Source: Glaciecola flavus
Lineage (GTDB): Bacteria; Pseudomonadota; Gammaproteobacteria; Enterobacterales; Alteromonadaceae
Direction of reading: 5' to 3'
Length of the DNA: 64,000 nucleotides
Assembly (NCBI RefSeq): GCF_042646125.1
Contig: NZ_JBHRSW010000018.1
Coordinates: 62,001-126,000, forward strand
Shown here: piece by piece, positions 8,372-17,232 of the stretch
Position numbering within the stretch: position 1 is the first letter of the stretch
How the letters are laid out: each line of letters begins with the position of its first letter
Program-made: the position numbers and the translations under genes
The notes under the pieces: model-generated
What the model was told of the DNA's origin: nothing
Database searches by the model: none
What the model saw: only the letters and a program-made list of their open reading frames with translations

Positions 8372-11300
8372 TTAGTTCTCTTCAAGTTCGATGTTGATAC
8401 CCAAAGAACGAATTTCTTTCAACAACACGTTGAAAGACTCTGGCATGCCAGGCTCCATTCTGTGGTCGCCATCAACGATGTTTTTGTACATCTTAGTACG
8501 ACCATTGACATCATCAGACTTAACAGTAAGCATTTCTTGTAGAGTATATGCGGCACCGTATGCTTCAAGTGCCCATACTTCCATCTCTCCAAAGCGCTGA
8601 CCACCAAACTGTGCTTTACCACCGAGTGGTTGTTGAGTAACAAGGCTGTAAGAACCCGTTGACCGCGCATGCATCTTGTCATCGACCAAGTGATTGAGTT
8701 TGAGCATGTACATATAACCAACTGTTACTGGACGTTCAAATTCTCTACCCGTTCGGCCGTCGAACAAGGTAATTTGACCCGACTCTGGAATGTCTGCCAG
8801 CTTCAGCATCTCTTTGATTTCTGATTCTCGTGCACCATCAAATACAGGCGTAGCTATGGGCACACCGCCACGTAAGTTTTCAGCCAAGCGCATGATTTCA
8901 TCATCTGAGAAGCTCTCGATATCGACTTCTTGACGAGACTCACCAAGTTCATACACTTTCTTCAAGAACTCACGCATTTTAGCGACTTCTTGTGCCTCTT
9001 TGATCATGCGATCAATCTTGACACCTAAACCGTGCGCCGCCATTCCCATGTGCGTCTCAAGTATCTGACCGATGTTCATACGCGACGGAACACCTAGTGG
9101 GTTCAGCACGATATCAACCGGCGTACCATCTGCATCGTGTGGCATATCTTCAACAGGTTGAATAGTGGAGATAACACCTTTGTTCCCGTGACGACCAGCC
9201 ATTTTATCACCGGGCTGGATACTGCGTTTAACTGCAAGGTACACTTTAACAATTTTGAGAACGCCAGGTGCTAAATCATCACCTTGGGTTATCTTGCGAC
9301 GTTTGATTTCAAACTTCTTATCAAAATCATTCTTAGTTTCAGCAAATTGCTCTGCAGCTTGGTCAAGCTCGGCTTGTGCATCTTCATCTTTAAGGATTAT
9401 GTCGAACCACTTCTCGCGAGGTGTATCGTTCAACTTATCTTCCGCTATACCAGCGTTATTAAGTAAATGCTTAGCACGCGCAAAAATGCCGTCAGCGAGT
9501 ATATTGAATTCGTCACTTAAGTCTTTTTTGACTTGTCGTAACTGCATGTCTTCAATTTCTAGAGCACGTTGGTCTTTTTCGACGCCATCACGTGTGAACA
9601 CTTGCACGTCAATAACAGTTCCCGTCACACTATTTGGTACACGTAAAGATGTGTCTTTTACGTCAGAAGCTTTTTCACCAAAAATTGCTCTCAGTAACTT
9701 TTCTTCAGGCGTTAGCTGAGTTTCACCTTTGGGCGTAACTTTACCCACTAGAATATCGCCACCTTTGACTTCGGCACCAATAAACACAACACCTGATTCG
9801 TCCAATTTACCTAAGGCAGATTCACCTACATTAGGAATATCTGCACTGATTTCTTCTGGCCCTAATTTGGTATCACGCGCAATACAGCTTAATTCTTGAA
9901 TATGAATGGTAGTAAAGCGATCTTCTTGAGCTACACGCTCAGAAATTAGGATTGAATCCTCAAAGTTATAACCATTCCAAGGCATAAATGCGATACGCAT
10001 ATTTTGCCCTAAGGCCAATTCACCTAAGTCAGTTGAAGGGCCATCAGCTAATACGTCACCGGCTACTACAGGCTCACCAACATTACAAGTCGGACGCTGG
10101 TTAATACAAGTGTTTTGGTTAGAACGCGTGTATTTAGTCAGGTTATAAATATCAATCCCGGCTTCGCCCGGAACCATTTCATTTTCGTTAACCTTAACTA
10201 CAATGCGGCTAGCGTCTACGTAATCAACTGTACCGCCTCTCTTAGCAACCACAGTTACACCAGAATCAACGGCAACGGTTTTTTCCATCCCAGTACCAAC
10301 GAGTGGCTTATCAGCCTTGAGTGTCGGAACGGCTTGACGTTGCATGTTCGATCCCATCAATGCACGGTTTGCATCATCGTGCTCAAGGAATGGAATAATA
10401 CTGGCTGCAATAGACACGATTTGTTGAGACGACACATCCATATAAGTAATGTCATCACGCTGAACTAGGGTTGTTTCACCTCGTAAACGACATGGAATAA
10501 GGTCGTCAACCAAGGCGTTATTGCCATCGAGTGCGACATTTGCCTGAGCGATTGCATACTGACCTTCTTCGATTGCAGATAAGTATTCGATGTCATCGGT
10601 CACGACACCGTCTACTATTTTACGATAAGGTGTTTCTAAGAAACCAAAGTCATTAGTTCTAGCAAAGCTCGCCAAGGAATTGATCAGACCAATGTTTGGT
10701 CCTTCTGGCGTTTCGATTGGGCAAACACGACCGTAGTGTGTCGGATGCACGTCTCGAACTTCAAAGCCCGCACGCTCACGGGTTAGACCGCCCGGCCCAA
10801 GAGCCGAAATACGGCGCTTGTGCGTGACTTCAGACAATGGATTGTTTTGATCCATGAATTGAGATAGCTGACTGGAACCAAAGAACTCTTTAACTGCCGC
10901 TGATATTGGCTTAGCGTTAATTAAGTCTTGTGGCATCACGTTATCTAGATCACCAAGACTCAAACGTTCTTTAACAGCACGTTCAACACGAACCAAGCCG
11001 ACACGGAATTGGTTTTCAGCCATTTCACCAACACTACGGATACGGCGGTTACCCAAGTGGTCAATATCATCAACTTCGTCTTTACCATCACGAATGGTAA
11101 TTAACTGTTGCATGACAGCAATAATATCACTCTTATCAAGTGTACCTTCACCAGTTGATTCCTCACGTCCTAAACGTCGGTTAAACTTCATTCGGCCAAC
11201 TGCTGACAAGTCATAACGCTCATCAGAGAAGAAAAGGTTGTCGAATAAGTTCTCCGCAGCATCTTTCGTTGGTGGTTCACCAGGACGCATCATACGATAA

Positions 11301-12400
11301 ATTTCTACCAAGGCTTCTAGTCGGTTGCTACTAGGGTCGATTCTGATAGTGTCAGAAATATACGAACCGTGGTCTAGTTCATTTATGTACAGCGTGTCAA
11401 ACGCCTTAACACCAGATTCCTTAAGTGATTCAAGCAACTCTAATGTCAACTCGTCATTGGCGTTGGCAATGATTTCACCGGTATCTTCGTTAACATAGCT
11501 TTTCGCAATAACTTTACCGATCAAGTACTCAGCAGGCACCGGTAACTCTGTAATATTTGCTTTAGCTAATGCTCTTGTATGTCTGGCTGAAATACGACGA
11601 CCCTCTTCAACCAAAACTTTTCCATCATTGTCGAGAATGTCAAATTGTGCAGTCTCACCACGTAAACGGTCAGCAATGACATCCATCATAAATTTGTCGT
11701 CATCAATACGCACTGACACTTTATCAAAGAATAGGTCGAGTATTTCTTCTGTGCCAATTTCTAAAGCGCGTAAGATTATGGTTGCAGGTAACTTTCTGCG
11801 GCGGTCAATACGAACAAAGAGGTTGTCTTTCGGGTCAAACTCAAAATCAAGCCATGAACCACGGTAAGGAATAACACGGGCGTTGTACAGTACTTTACCT
11901 GAGCTGTGCGTTTTACCTTTGTCATGATCAAAGAACACACCTGGAGAGCGATGCAGTTGCGAAACAATAACACGCTCAGTACCATTAATTACAAAAGTAC
12001 CGTTTTCGGTCATCAATGGGATTTCACCCATGTAGACTTCTTGCTCTTTTATATCTTTTACTGTGCCTGGCGCAGCTTCCTTATCGAAAAGTACTAAGCG
12101 TAACTTCACTCTAAGAGGCGCGGAATAGGTCACACCGCGAATCTGACATTCTTTCACATCAAACGCAGGCTCACCTAAGCGATAAGACACATATTGAAGT
12201 TCCGAATTACCAGAATAACTCTTTATTGGAAATACTGATCTAAACGCTGACTCGAGACCATATTGGCCATCTGGGTCTTGATCAATAAATTTTTTAAAAG
12301 AATCTAGTTGAATTGATAGGAGGTATGGAATTTCCAGTACCTGTGGGCGCTTGCCAAAATCCTTACGGATACGTTTTTTTTCACTATAAGAGTAAACCAT
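8372..12400 (-). CDS. rpoB: RNA polymerase beta subunit
   Basis: The beta subunit of RNA polymerase forms the catalytic cleft with beta'. At 1342 residues it equals E. coli RpoB in length, and the N-terminus MVYSYSEKKRIRKDFGKR aligns without gaps. The rifampicin-binding cluster near residue 511 (SQLSQFMDQNNPLSEVTHKR) carries the wild-type Q, D, H, R and S residues, so no target-based rifampicin resistance is predicted. It is transcribed with rplJL upstream and rpoC downstream; a strong hairpin in the 273-base rplL-rpoB gap probably lets only part of transcription through. Confidence 0.99.
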   Translation of the reverse strand: MVYSYSEKKRIRKDFGKRPQVLEIPYLLSIQLDSFKKFIDQDPDGQYGLESAFRSVFPIKSYSGNSELQYVSYRLGEPAFDVKECQIRGVTYSAPLRVKLRLVLFDKEAAPGTVKDIKEQEVYMGEIPLMTENGTFVINGTERVIVSQLHRSPGVFFDHDKGKTHSSGKVLYNARVIPYRGSWLDFEFDPKDNLFVRIDRRRKLPATIILRALEIGTEEILDLFFDKVSVRIDDDKFMMDVIADRLRGETAQFDILDNDGKVLVEEGRRISARHTRALAKANITELPVPAEYLIGKVIAKSYVNEDTGEIIANANDELTLELLESLKESGVKAFDTLYINELDHGSYISDTIRIDPSSNRLEALVEIYRMMRPGEPPTKDAAENLFDNLFFSDERYDLSAVGRMKFNRRLGREESTGEGTLDKSDIIAVMQQLITIRDGKDEVDDIDHLGNRRIRSVGEMAENQFRVGLVRVERAVKERLSLGDLDNVMPQDLINAKPISAAVKEFFGSSQLSQFMDQNNPLSEVTHKRRISALGPGGLTRERAGFEVRDVHPTHYGRVCPIETPEGPNIGLINSLASFARTNDFGFLETPYRKIVDGVVTDDIEYLSAIEEGQYAIAQANVALDGNNALVDDLIPCRLRGETTLVQRDDITYMDVSSQQIVSIAASIIPFLEHDDANRALMGSNMQRQAVPTLKADKPLVGTGMEKTVAVDSGVTVVAKRGGTVDYVDASRIVVKVNENEMVPGEAGIDIYNLTKYTRSNQNTCINQRPTCNVGEPVVAGDVLADGPSTDLGELALGQNMRIAFMPWNGYNFEDSILISERVAQEDRFTTIHIQELSCIARDTKLGPEEISADIPNVGESALGKLDESGVVFIGAEVKGGDILVGKVTPKGETQLTPEEKLLRAIFGEKASDVKDTSLRVPNSVTGTVIDVQVFTRDGVEKDQRALEIEDMQLRQVKKDLSDEFNILADGIFARAKHLLNNAGIAEDKLNDTPREKWFDIILKDEDAQAELDQAAEQFAETKNDFDKKFEIKRRKITQGDDLAPGVLKIVKVYLAVKRSIQPGDKMAGRHGNKGVISTIQPVEDMPHDADGTPVDIVLNPLGVPSRMNIGQILETHMGMAAHGLGVKIDRMIKEAQEVAKMREFLKKVYELGESRQEVDIESFSDDEIMRLAENLRGGVPIATPVFDGARESEIKEMLKLADIPESGQITLFDGRTGREFERPVTVGYMYMLKLNHLVDDKMHARSTGSYSLVTQQPLGGKAQFGGQRFGEMEVWALEAYGAAYTLQEMLTVKSDDVNGRTKMYKNIVDGDHRMEPGMPESFNVLLKEIRSLGINIELEEN

Positions 12401-12606
12401 GGGTTCCTCAGCCGACCGATTTTTGACCCAACCTGCTACACAACTGCCATGCGTAACAAACTTCCTTTACCCTTTTTTTGGGCATTAACTTAAGCATAAA
12501 CTATTCCAGCCGATATTGCTGTAATGAATTCAAAAACTTATCGCTATCCCCAGCGCTAAATTATCTATTCAAATAAAGGGTGAAAGTTTTGTAATAGATA
12601 TAGCGC

Positions 12607-12638
12607 AAAAAGGCTGATGGTTCAAAAACCATCAGCCT
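12607..12638 (-). terminator. rplL-rpoB attenuator
   Basis: A perfect 12-bp stem (AGGCTGATGGTT with AACCATCAGCCT, 4-nt loop) ends in five T residues on the minus strand, 36 bases past the rplL stop. In E. coli a partial terminator at this place reduces rpoBC expression relative to rplJL. The same role is inferred here. The rest of the 273-base gap shows no gene. Confidence 0.85.
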
Positions 12639-12673
12639 AAGCCTAATAAAGGCTAGTAACTAGTCGCAACTAA

Positions 12674-13048
12674 TTACTTGATTTCAACTTCAGCACCAGC
12701 TTCTTCAAGCTGCTTCTTCAGTTCTTCTGCTTCTTCTTTAGAAACAGCTTCTTTTATTGCTTTAGGTGCAGATTCTACAACTTCCTTAGCTTCTTTCAAG
12801 CCAAGACCTGTTGCGCCGCGAACAGCTTTGATTACTGCAACTTTGTTTCCACCGAATGAAGTAAGAACTACGTCGAATTCAGTCTTCTCTTCAGCAGCTT
12901 CAGCTGCAGCAGCAGGACCAGCTGCAACAGCAACAGCTGCAGTAGCTTCTACGCCGAATTTTTCTTCAGCTGCTTCGATTAGTTCAACAAGTTCCATCAC
13001 AGGCATTTCTGCGATTGCATTCAAAATATCTTCTTTAGTTAGAGCCAT
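12674..13048 (-). CDS. rplL: 50S ribosomal protein L7/L12
   Basis: L7/L12 forms the flexible dimers of the 50S stalk that recruit and activate translational GTPases. The 124 residues show the N-terminal dimerisation helices, an Ala-rich hinge at about 38-52, and the C-terminal factor-binding domain (GLGLKEAKEVVE, then LKKQLEEAGAEVEIK). It lies 56 bases downstream of rplJ, which encodes its stalk anchor. The Ala-rich hinge creates a long antisense open frame that is not a gene. Confidence 0.98.
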   Translation of the reverse strand: MALTKEDILNAIAEMPVMELVELIEAAEEKFGVEATAAVAVAAGPAAAAEAAEEKTEFDVVLTSFGGNKVAVIKAVRGATGLGLKEAKEVVESAPKAIKEAVSKEEAEELKKQLEEAGAEVEIK

Positions 13049-13104
13049 TTCTCTAAACTCCTGGGTAAAATGTTAAAAATTTAAATAAATTGCCAAGACA
13101 AAAA

Positions 13105-13623
13105 TTACTTTTCGTCTTTGATCGCTGCCAATACACGCACAAATTTGGTAGGCACTTCGTTGATTGTTTGAACGAATTTGCCAACTGGTGCTTTGAAGGT
13201 AGCAAGTAGTTTCGCAAGTGCTTCGTCTCTTGTTGGCAAAGAAGCTACTGCATCCAATTTTTCTGGACCAAGTAGACCACTACCAATAGATAAGGCCGTT
13301 ACCTTTAATTTATCATTGCTTTTCGCGTAGTCTTTGAAAAGACGCGCAGCACCACCTGGAGCATCAATGGAAAAGCCATAAATTAGAGGACCGGTTAATG
13401 CACTGTCGAGGTCAGCAAACTTACTTTCAGCTAAAGCGCGCTTTGCTAGGGTGTTACGTACTACTTTTAAGTACACACCTTGCTCGCGAGCTTTAACACG
13501 AAGTTCGGTTAGCTCACCTACTTCCATACCACGGTATTCAGCGACGGCAACGGATAGAGCGCGAGACGCAACGTCAGATACTTCTGCTACGATCTCTTTT
13601 TTTGCTGCTAAACCTAATGCCAC
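13105..13623 (-). CDS. rplJ: 50S ribosomal protein L10
   Basis: L10 is the base of the 50S stalk, binding 23S rRNA and L7/L12 dimers. I choose the GTG at 13623, giving 172 residues starting (V)ALGLAAKKEIV. It matches the family N-terminus and has AAGAGG at ideal spacing; the GTG three codons earlier overlaps that ribosome binding site. The C-terminal helix that binds L7/L12 is present. It follows a canonical L10 leader RNA, through which the L10-L7/L12 complex represses its own translation in E. coli. Confidence 0.97.
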   Translation of the reverse strand: MALGLAAKKEIVAEVSDVASRALSVAVAEYRGMEVGELTELRVKAREQGVYLKVVRNTLAKRALAESKFADLDSALTGPLIYGFSIDAPGGAARLFKDYAKSNDKLKVTALSIGSGLLGPEKLDAVASLPTRDEALAKLLATFKAPVGKFVQTINEVPTKFVRVLAAIKDEK

Positions 13624-13749
13624 TGAGTTCACCTCTTAAATTCTGAATTTACTCACACCTAGATGCTTGTAGTTTCAGTGTTCACAGATTGATACCAGAT
13701 AATTCCGATACCGCTCTACGGTGTTCATTTCCCAGAGAGTCTGAGTTGA

Positions 13750-13873
13750 AACCACCGTCTGCGCAGGAAAATTAAGTTTGCCATTAACGTTAGAGTTCTC
13801 TGACCGCTCTAACTGGCTTACACCTGCGGTCTTGGACGGGAGTCATAGCATTGTATGCTTTGACTCCAACCCA
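13750..13873 (-). ncRNA. L10 leader (ribosomal autoregulatory RNA)
   Basis: On the minus strand, upstream of rplJ, the paired elements GTCCAAGACCGCAGG and CCTGCGCAGACGGTGG match the conserved kink-turn-containing core of the enterobacterial L10 leader. The preceding GGTTGGAGTC stem also matches. In E. coli the L10(L7/L12)4 complex binds here to block rplJ translation. The identification rests on primary motifs seen by eye. Confidence 0.88.
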
Positions 13874-13892
13874 CAACCTTTTCAGAGTTAGC

Positions 13893-14591
13893 TTATAGGC
13901 CTTCGACTGACCCTTGGTCAACCACAACACCTGCACCCATAGTAGTGCTTAAGCTAATTTTCTTAATATATGTACCTTTTGCAGAAGAAGGCTTAGCTTT
14001 TTTAAGCGCTTCAACCAAAGCTTCAAGGTTTTGTTTGATTTGAGTAGGCTCAAACGCGATTTTACCGATGCTAGCGTGAATGATACCGTTCTTGTCATTG
14101 CGGTATCTGACTTGTCCTGCTTTTGCATTCTTGACTGCCGTTGCTACATCTGGCGTAACCGTACCCGTTTTAGGGTTTGGCATCAAACCACGTGGACCAA
14201 GGATTTGACCGAGTTGACCTACAACGCGCATCGCATCTGGACTTGCTACAACAACGTCAAAATTCATTTCACCTTTTTTGACTTGCTCGGCTAAATCTTC
14301 CATACCGACAATATCTGCACCAGCTTCTTTTGCTGCTTCTGCATTCGCTCCTTGAGTAAATACAGCTACACGTACATCTTTACCTGTACCATTTGGTAAG
14401 ACAGTCGCACCACGTACGTTTTGGTCAGATTTACGTGCATCAATGCCTAGATTGATAGCTACATCGACACTTTCAGGAAACTTGGCGGTAGCAAACTCTT
14501 TCAACAAAGCGACTGCTTCGTCGAATTGATATTCTTTTACAGGATCTACTTTTTCACGGATTGCGCGTAAACGCTTTGATAATTTTGCCAT
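13893..14591 (-). CDS. rplA: 50S ribosomal protein L1
   Basis: L1 forms the mobile L1 stalk at the E site and, in E. coli, represses the L11 operon by binding its mRNA. The 232 residues have the usual length and the signature region MRVVGQLGQILGPRGLMPN at about residues 121-139. It begins 5 bases after rplK, which makes translational coupling of the pair likely. The 260 bases after it hold the L10 leader. Confidence 0.98.
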   Translation of the reverse strand: MAKLSKRLRAIREKVDPVKEYQFDEAVALLKEFATAKFPESVDVAINLGIDARKSDQNVRGATVLPNGTGKDVRVAVFTQGANAEAAKEAGADIVGMEDLAEQVKKGEMNFDVVVASPDAMRVVGQLGQILGPRGLMPNPKTGTVTPDVATAVKNAKAGQVRYRNDKNGIIHASIGKIAFEPTQIKQNLEALVEALKKAKPSSAKGTYIKKISLSTTMGAGVVVDQGSVEGL

Positions 14592-14596
14592 TTTAA

Positions 14597-15025
14597 TTAG
14601 TCCTCTACTACCAAGCCCATGCTGCGCGCAGAGCCAGCAATCGTTCTAACTGCTGCATCAAGATCAGCAGCCGTTAAATCAGGCTCTTTAGTTTTCGCAA
14701 TTTCTTCTAATTGCGCACGATTAACCGTACCTACTTTTTCAGTATTGGGACGACCAGAACCACTCTTTATGCCCGCTGCTTTCTTAAGTAAGAAAGAAGC
14801 CGGAGGCGTTTTAGTTTCAAACGTAAAGGAACGATCTTCGTATACAGTAATGACAACTGGGACTGGAGCACCTTTTTCTAAAGCTTCTGTTTTTGCATTA
14901 AAAGCCTTACAGAACTCCATAATATTAACACCGTGTTGACCTAATGCCGGACCAACCGGAGGACTTGGGTTTGCTGCACCCGCACCTACTTGTAGCTTAA
15001 TTAAGCCAGTGACTTTTTTCGCCAT
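14597..15025 (-). CDS. rplK: 50S ribosomal protein L11
   Basis: L11 binds the GTPase-associated region of 23S rRNA and is needed for RelA activation by uncharged tRNA. The 142 residues equal the family length, with the proline-rich switch AANPSPPVGPALGQHGVN and the C-terminal signature IAGSARSMGLVV. In most bacteria rplK directly follows nusG. Here a diguanylate cyclase gene and repeats intervene, and rplK has its own promoter. Confidence 0.98.
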   Translation of the reverse strand: MAKKVTGLIKLQVGAGAANPSPPVGPALGQHGVNIMEFCKAFNAKTEALEKGAPVPVVITVYEDRSFTFETKTPPASFLLKKAAGIKSGSGRPNTEKVGTVNRAQLEEIAKTKEPDLTAADLDAAVRTIAGSARSMGLVVED

Positions 15026-15115
15026 AATTCTATCTCTCTATTAATCGGGTATAACGCCTTGTAAGTACAGAGAATACTTACTCTAACGGCTTCCCTTGCA
15101 TAAAAAAGGGCGCAA

Positions 15116-15144
15116 AGTATAGGCTTTAAACAAAAAATAAGCAA
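15116..15144 (-). promoter_or_regulatory. Sigma-70 promoter for rplKAJL-rpoBC
   Basis: TTGCTT and TATACT are spaced by 17 bases on the minus strand, about 90 bases upstream of the rplK ATG. The promoter lies between the 37-bp inverted repeat and rplK, so expression does not depend on nusG transcripts crossing the inserted gene. Confidence 0.7.
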
Positions 15145-15176
15145 GAATTAATTTATTCAGTAGCGCAACTATCAGA

Positions 15177-15267
15177 CAGTATTTAAGTTTGTCGCTTTTG
15201 AGGCACGGTTCGGCAGCGTTTTTGATACTCCCGAACCGTGCCTCAAAAGCGACAAACTTAAATACTG
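15177..15267. repeat. Perfect 37-bp inverted repeat abutting a stop codon
   Basis: Arms 15177-15213 and 15231-15267 are perfect reverse complements over 37 bp around a 17-nt loop. The right arm begins at the very next base after the TAG of the diguanylate cyclase gene. There is no T run, so it is not a typical terminator, though its transcript would form a very stable stem protecting the 3' end of that mRNA. Its sequence is not clearly related to the other long repeats in the window. Confidence 0.9.
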
Positions 15268-16842
15268 CTATGTCATTTTGTGGGTAAGCTCACCCTTTCG
15301 CGACTTTTTAACTTCATACATAGTTGCATCTGCAGCCGCAATTAGCTCTTCCAGTTCTTCATTTGAATGGCTTGAGCGCGACACACCTATACTGGCACTG
15401 ATTTGAACATCAACCCCCTCTTCGACGGTAATCGGCTGACTGATATTCATAATGAGTTTGTCACACATCTCTTTAATAGTAGACTCTGTGCGCTCGTCTT
15501 CGGGTATAGCAATCAAAAACTCGTCCCCCCCCCACCGACACGCAACTGAAGGCATGTCGTTGAAGGTACGCTTGATCACTTGGCCCACTTGACGCAATAC
15601 GATGTCACCGGCATCGTGCCCGTATAAGTCGTTTACTGGCTTGAACTTATCCAAATCGACCATCATTAATACTGTGCCGTTAAGTTCTTTGTTGTTCATT
15701 TTCTTAATTTCACGTTTACCGGCACGCCTATTTAGTAGGCCGGTTAACACATCGTGATCAGCTTCAAATTTAGTCCTTTTTTCGCGATATGTACGTTCGG
15801 TAATGTCATACGCAATAACTTCTATTAATACTTCTTCACCAGCTTCAAAGTTTGAGTCAGCGTCACATATACGTGCAAATAAGCAATGTAGCACCCGCTC
15901 TTGCGAACCATCGATAAAACTTATATCAACCGCGATTTGGTCACTTGAATTGACTAGTCGCAAACGTTGGAAGTGTGTTTTGAGTTGTTCTCTTTGTACG
16001 AATGCCCCAACAAAATCTGTTGATTCGATAAGCTTAGGACACAAATGATTAAATGCGGGATTTTTAGTGATCAGTTGATTGTCACTATTGATAATGCCAA
16101 TACCAGCACGGGCTTGCTCAAATATTAATTTAAAATGCTCTTGTAACTTACCGTGATGCAAACGAAGTTGTTGCTCTCTGGTAAATTGGTCTTTCAAGGC
16201 TAGAGTCAACGAGTTTATACCGTCAATAAGCAAGCCAAACTCATCCTTTTTGTTATAGCCAATTTCTATTGGTTTAAAGGTATCTGGAGACCGACCTTTT
16301 TGATTTTCAAAGGCGTTCGTTAATTTGCTGATTGGAGTGGTTAGCTGCTGTTGCACTACCCAACCTACGATAAGACTAGTAAACAAGCTTATTAGCAGCA
16401 ATACACTAGCGTTCTCTATAGCATTTCGCGTTACGCTTTTTTGAATGAAATCATAATCAGGGTAAATTCGAAAAGTCCCCACGACCTCACCTTTCGTAAA
16501 GGGATCTTCCAATAAAATAGATATCGCTCGCTTATTTCCATTGCTTCCGACAGAGGCTAGCAGACCATCCTGATTTTCAATGGTAACACCTGCGACAAGG
16601 TCATTGAGTGCTAGGCCGTTGATAATTTCTGTTGCTAGGACATCGTCGTTTAAGTATGCGGCAATAGCGGCGGTCTGTTGTGCACCAACACCCAATTGTT
16701 CAACTAGCTGGCGATTGACATTGGTTTGCTGATGCTCTTTATAAAAATACACACCTGCAGCACTGACTAAAGCAAACAGCATACTTGTTGTCGCTATGAT
16801 CACAGCAACGCGAAGATAAATTTTATTGTGCAAATTTAGCAT
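15268..16842 (-). CDS. Membrane diguanylate cyclase (HAMP-PAS-GGDEF)
   Basis: A predicted cyclic-di-GMP synthase of 524 residues. It has an N-terminal transmembrane helix at about 12-32, a short periplasmic sensor, a second helix at about 147-168, a HAMP-like linker, a PAS-like region at about 230-350 and a C-terminal GGDEF domain. The motif is an intact GGDEF at about 437-441. The RxxD inhibitory site is missing: the positions five residues before GGDEF hold D and S instead, so product inhibition is unlikely. The two motif glycines are encoded inside a run of nine G. The gene separates nusG from rplK and is flanked by long hairpin repeats on both sides. Confidence 0.93.
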   Translation of the reverse strand: MLNLHNKIYLRVAVIIATTSMLFALVSAAGVYFYKEHQQTNVNRQLVEQLGVGAQQTAAIAAYLNDDVLATEIINGLALNDLVAGVTIENQDGLLASVGSNGNKRAISILLEDPFTKGEVVGTFRIYPDYDFIQKSVTRNAIENASVLLLISLFTSLIVGWVVQQQLTTPISKLTNAFENQKGRSPDTFKPIEIGYNKKDEFGLLIDGINSLTLALKDQFTREQQLRLHHGKLQEHFKLIFEQARAGIGIINSDNQLITKNPAFNHLCPKLIESTDFVGAFVQREQLKTHFQRLRLVNSSDQIAVDISFIDGSQERVLHCLFARICDADSNFEAGEEVLIEVIAYDITERTYREKRTKFEADHDVLTGLLNRRAGKREIKKMNNKELNGTVLMMVDLDKFKPVNDLYGHDAGDIVLRQVGQVIKRTFNDMPSVACRWGGDEFLIAIPEDERTESTIKEMCDKLIMNISQPITVEEGVDVQISASIGVSRSSHSNEELEELIAAADATMYEVKKSRKGELTHKMT

Positions 16843-16962
16843 AAAATATTGATATTACGCTCAACTGTTAAGCAAGTACCGTTTTGGTTATTTTAGACTA
16901 TATATACCTGACACCCAAATTACTACTACTTAAGTCTTACAATCTATAAAAATGCAATAAGA

Positions 16963-17127
16963 CTAGGGTCTGTTGACCTTTGGTGTGCAATTTTGCAGCG
17001 GTTTGTGCTTCATTTCTACTGCTTTATCGCTCCTTGATGTAGAACAACTACACGACAGTCGCTCTGCATTGTATAAATGAAGCACAAACCGCTGCAAAAT
17101 TGCACACCAAAGGTCAACAGACCCTAG
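16963..17127. mobile_element. MITE-like element, 53-bp perfect inverted repeats (copy 1)
   Basis: A 165-bp element: arms 16963-17015 and 17075-17127 are perfect reverse complements over 53 bp, around a 59-nt core that itself contains a small TGTAG/CTACA hairpin. It begins CTAGGGTCTGTTGACC and ends with the complement, so the boundaries read as TA (or CTAG) target duplications around a GGGTCTGTTG terminal repeat. Such ends are typical of IS5-family-type elements; this link is inference. It encodes nothing. A second, modified copy lies at 60366-60634. The rest of 16843-17232 holds only the nusG terminator. Confidence 0.85.
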
Positions 17128-17152
17128 ATATTTAATACCTGATAAACGTAAA

Positions 17153-17183
17153 AAAGGCTTACAGTGTTATCTGTAAGCCTTTA
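17153..17183 (-). terminator. Intrinsic terminator of secE-nusG
   Basis: An 11-bp perfect stem (AAGGCTTACAG with CTGTAAGCCTT, 6-nt loop) ends in a T run on the minus strand, about 50 bases past the nusG stop. It closes the tRNA-Trp-secE-nusG unit before the MITE-like element. Confidence 0.85.
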
Positions 17184-17232
17184 TAGATAAATCTTGTGAC
17201 CACCGATAGAAGTAGCCTTGTCCGTGCAGAAC

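Noticed and set aside
12678..13076. 132-codon plus-strand frame rich in Ala and Ser
   Set aside because: It is antisense to rplL and exists only because of the Ala-rich hinge codons; no ribosome binding site or family.
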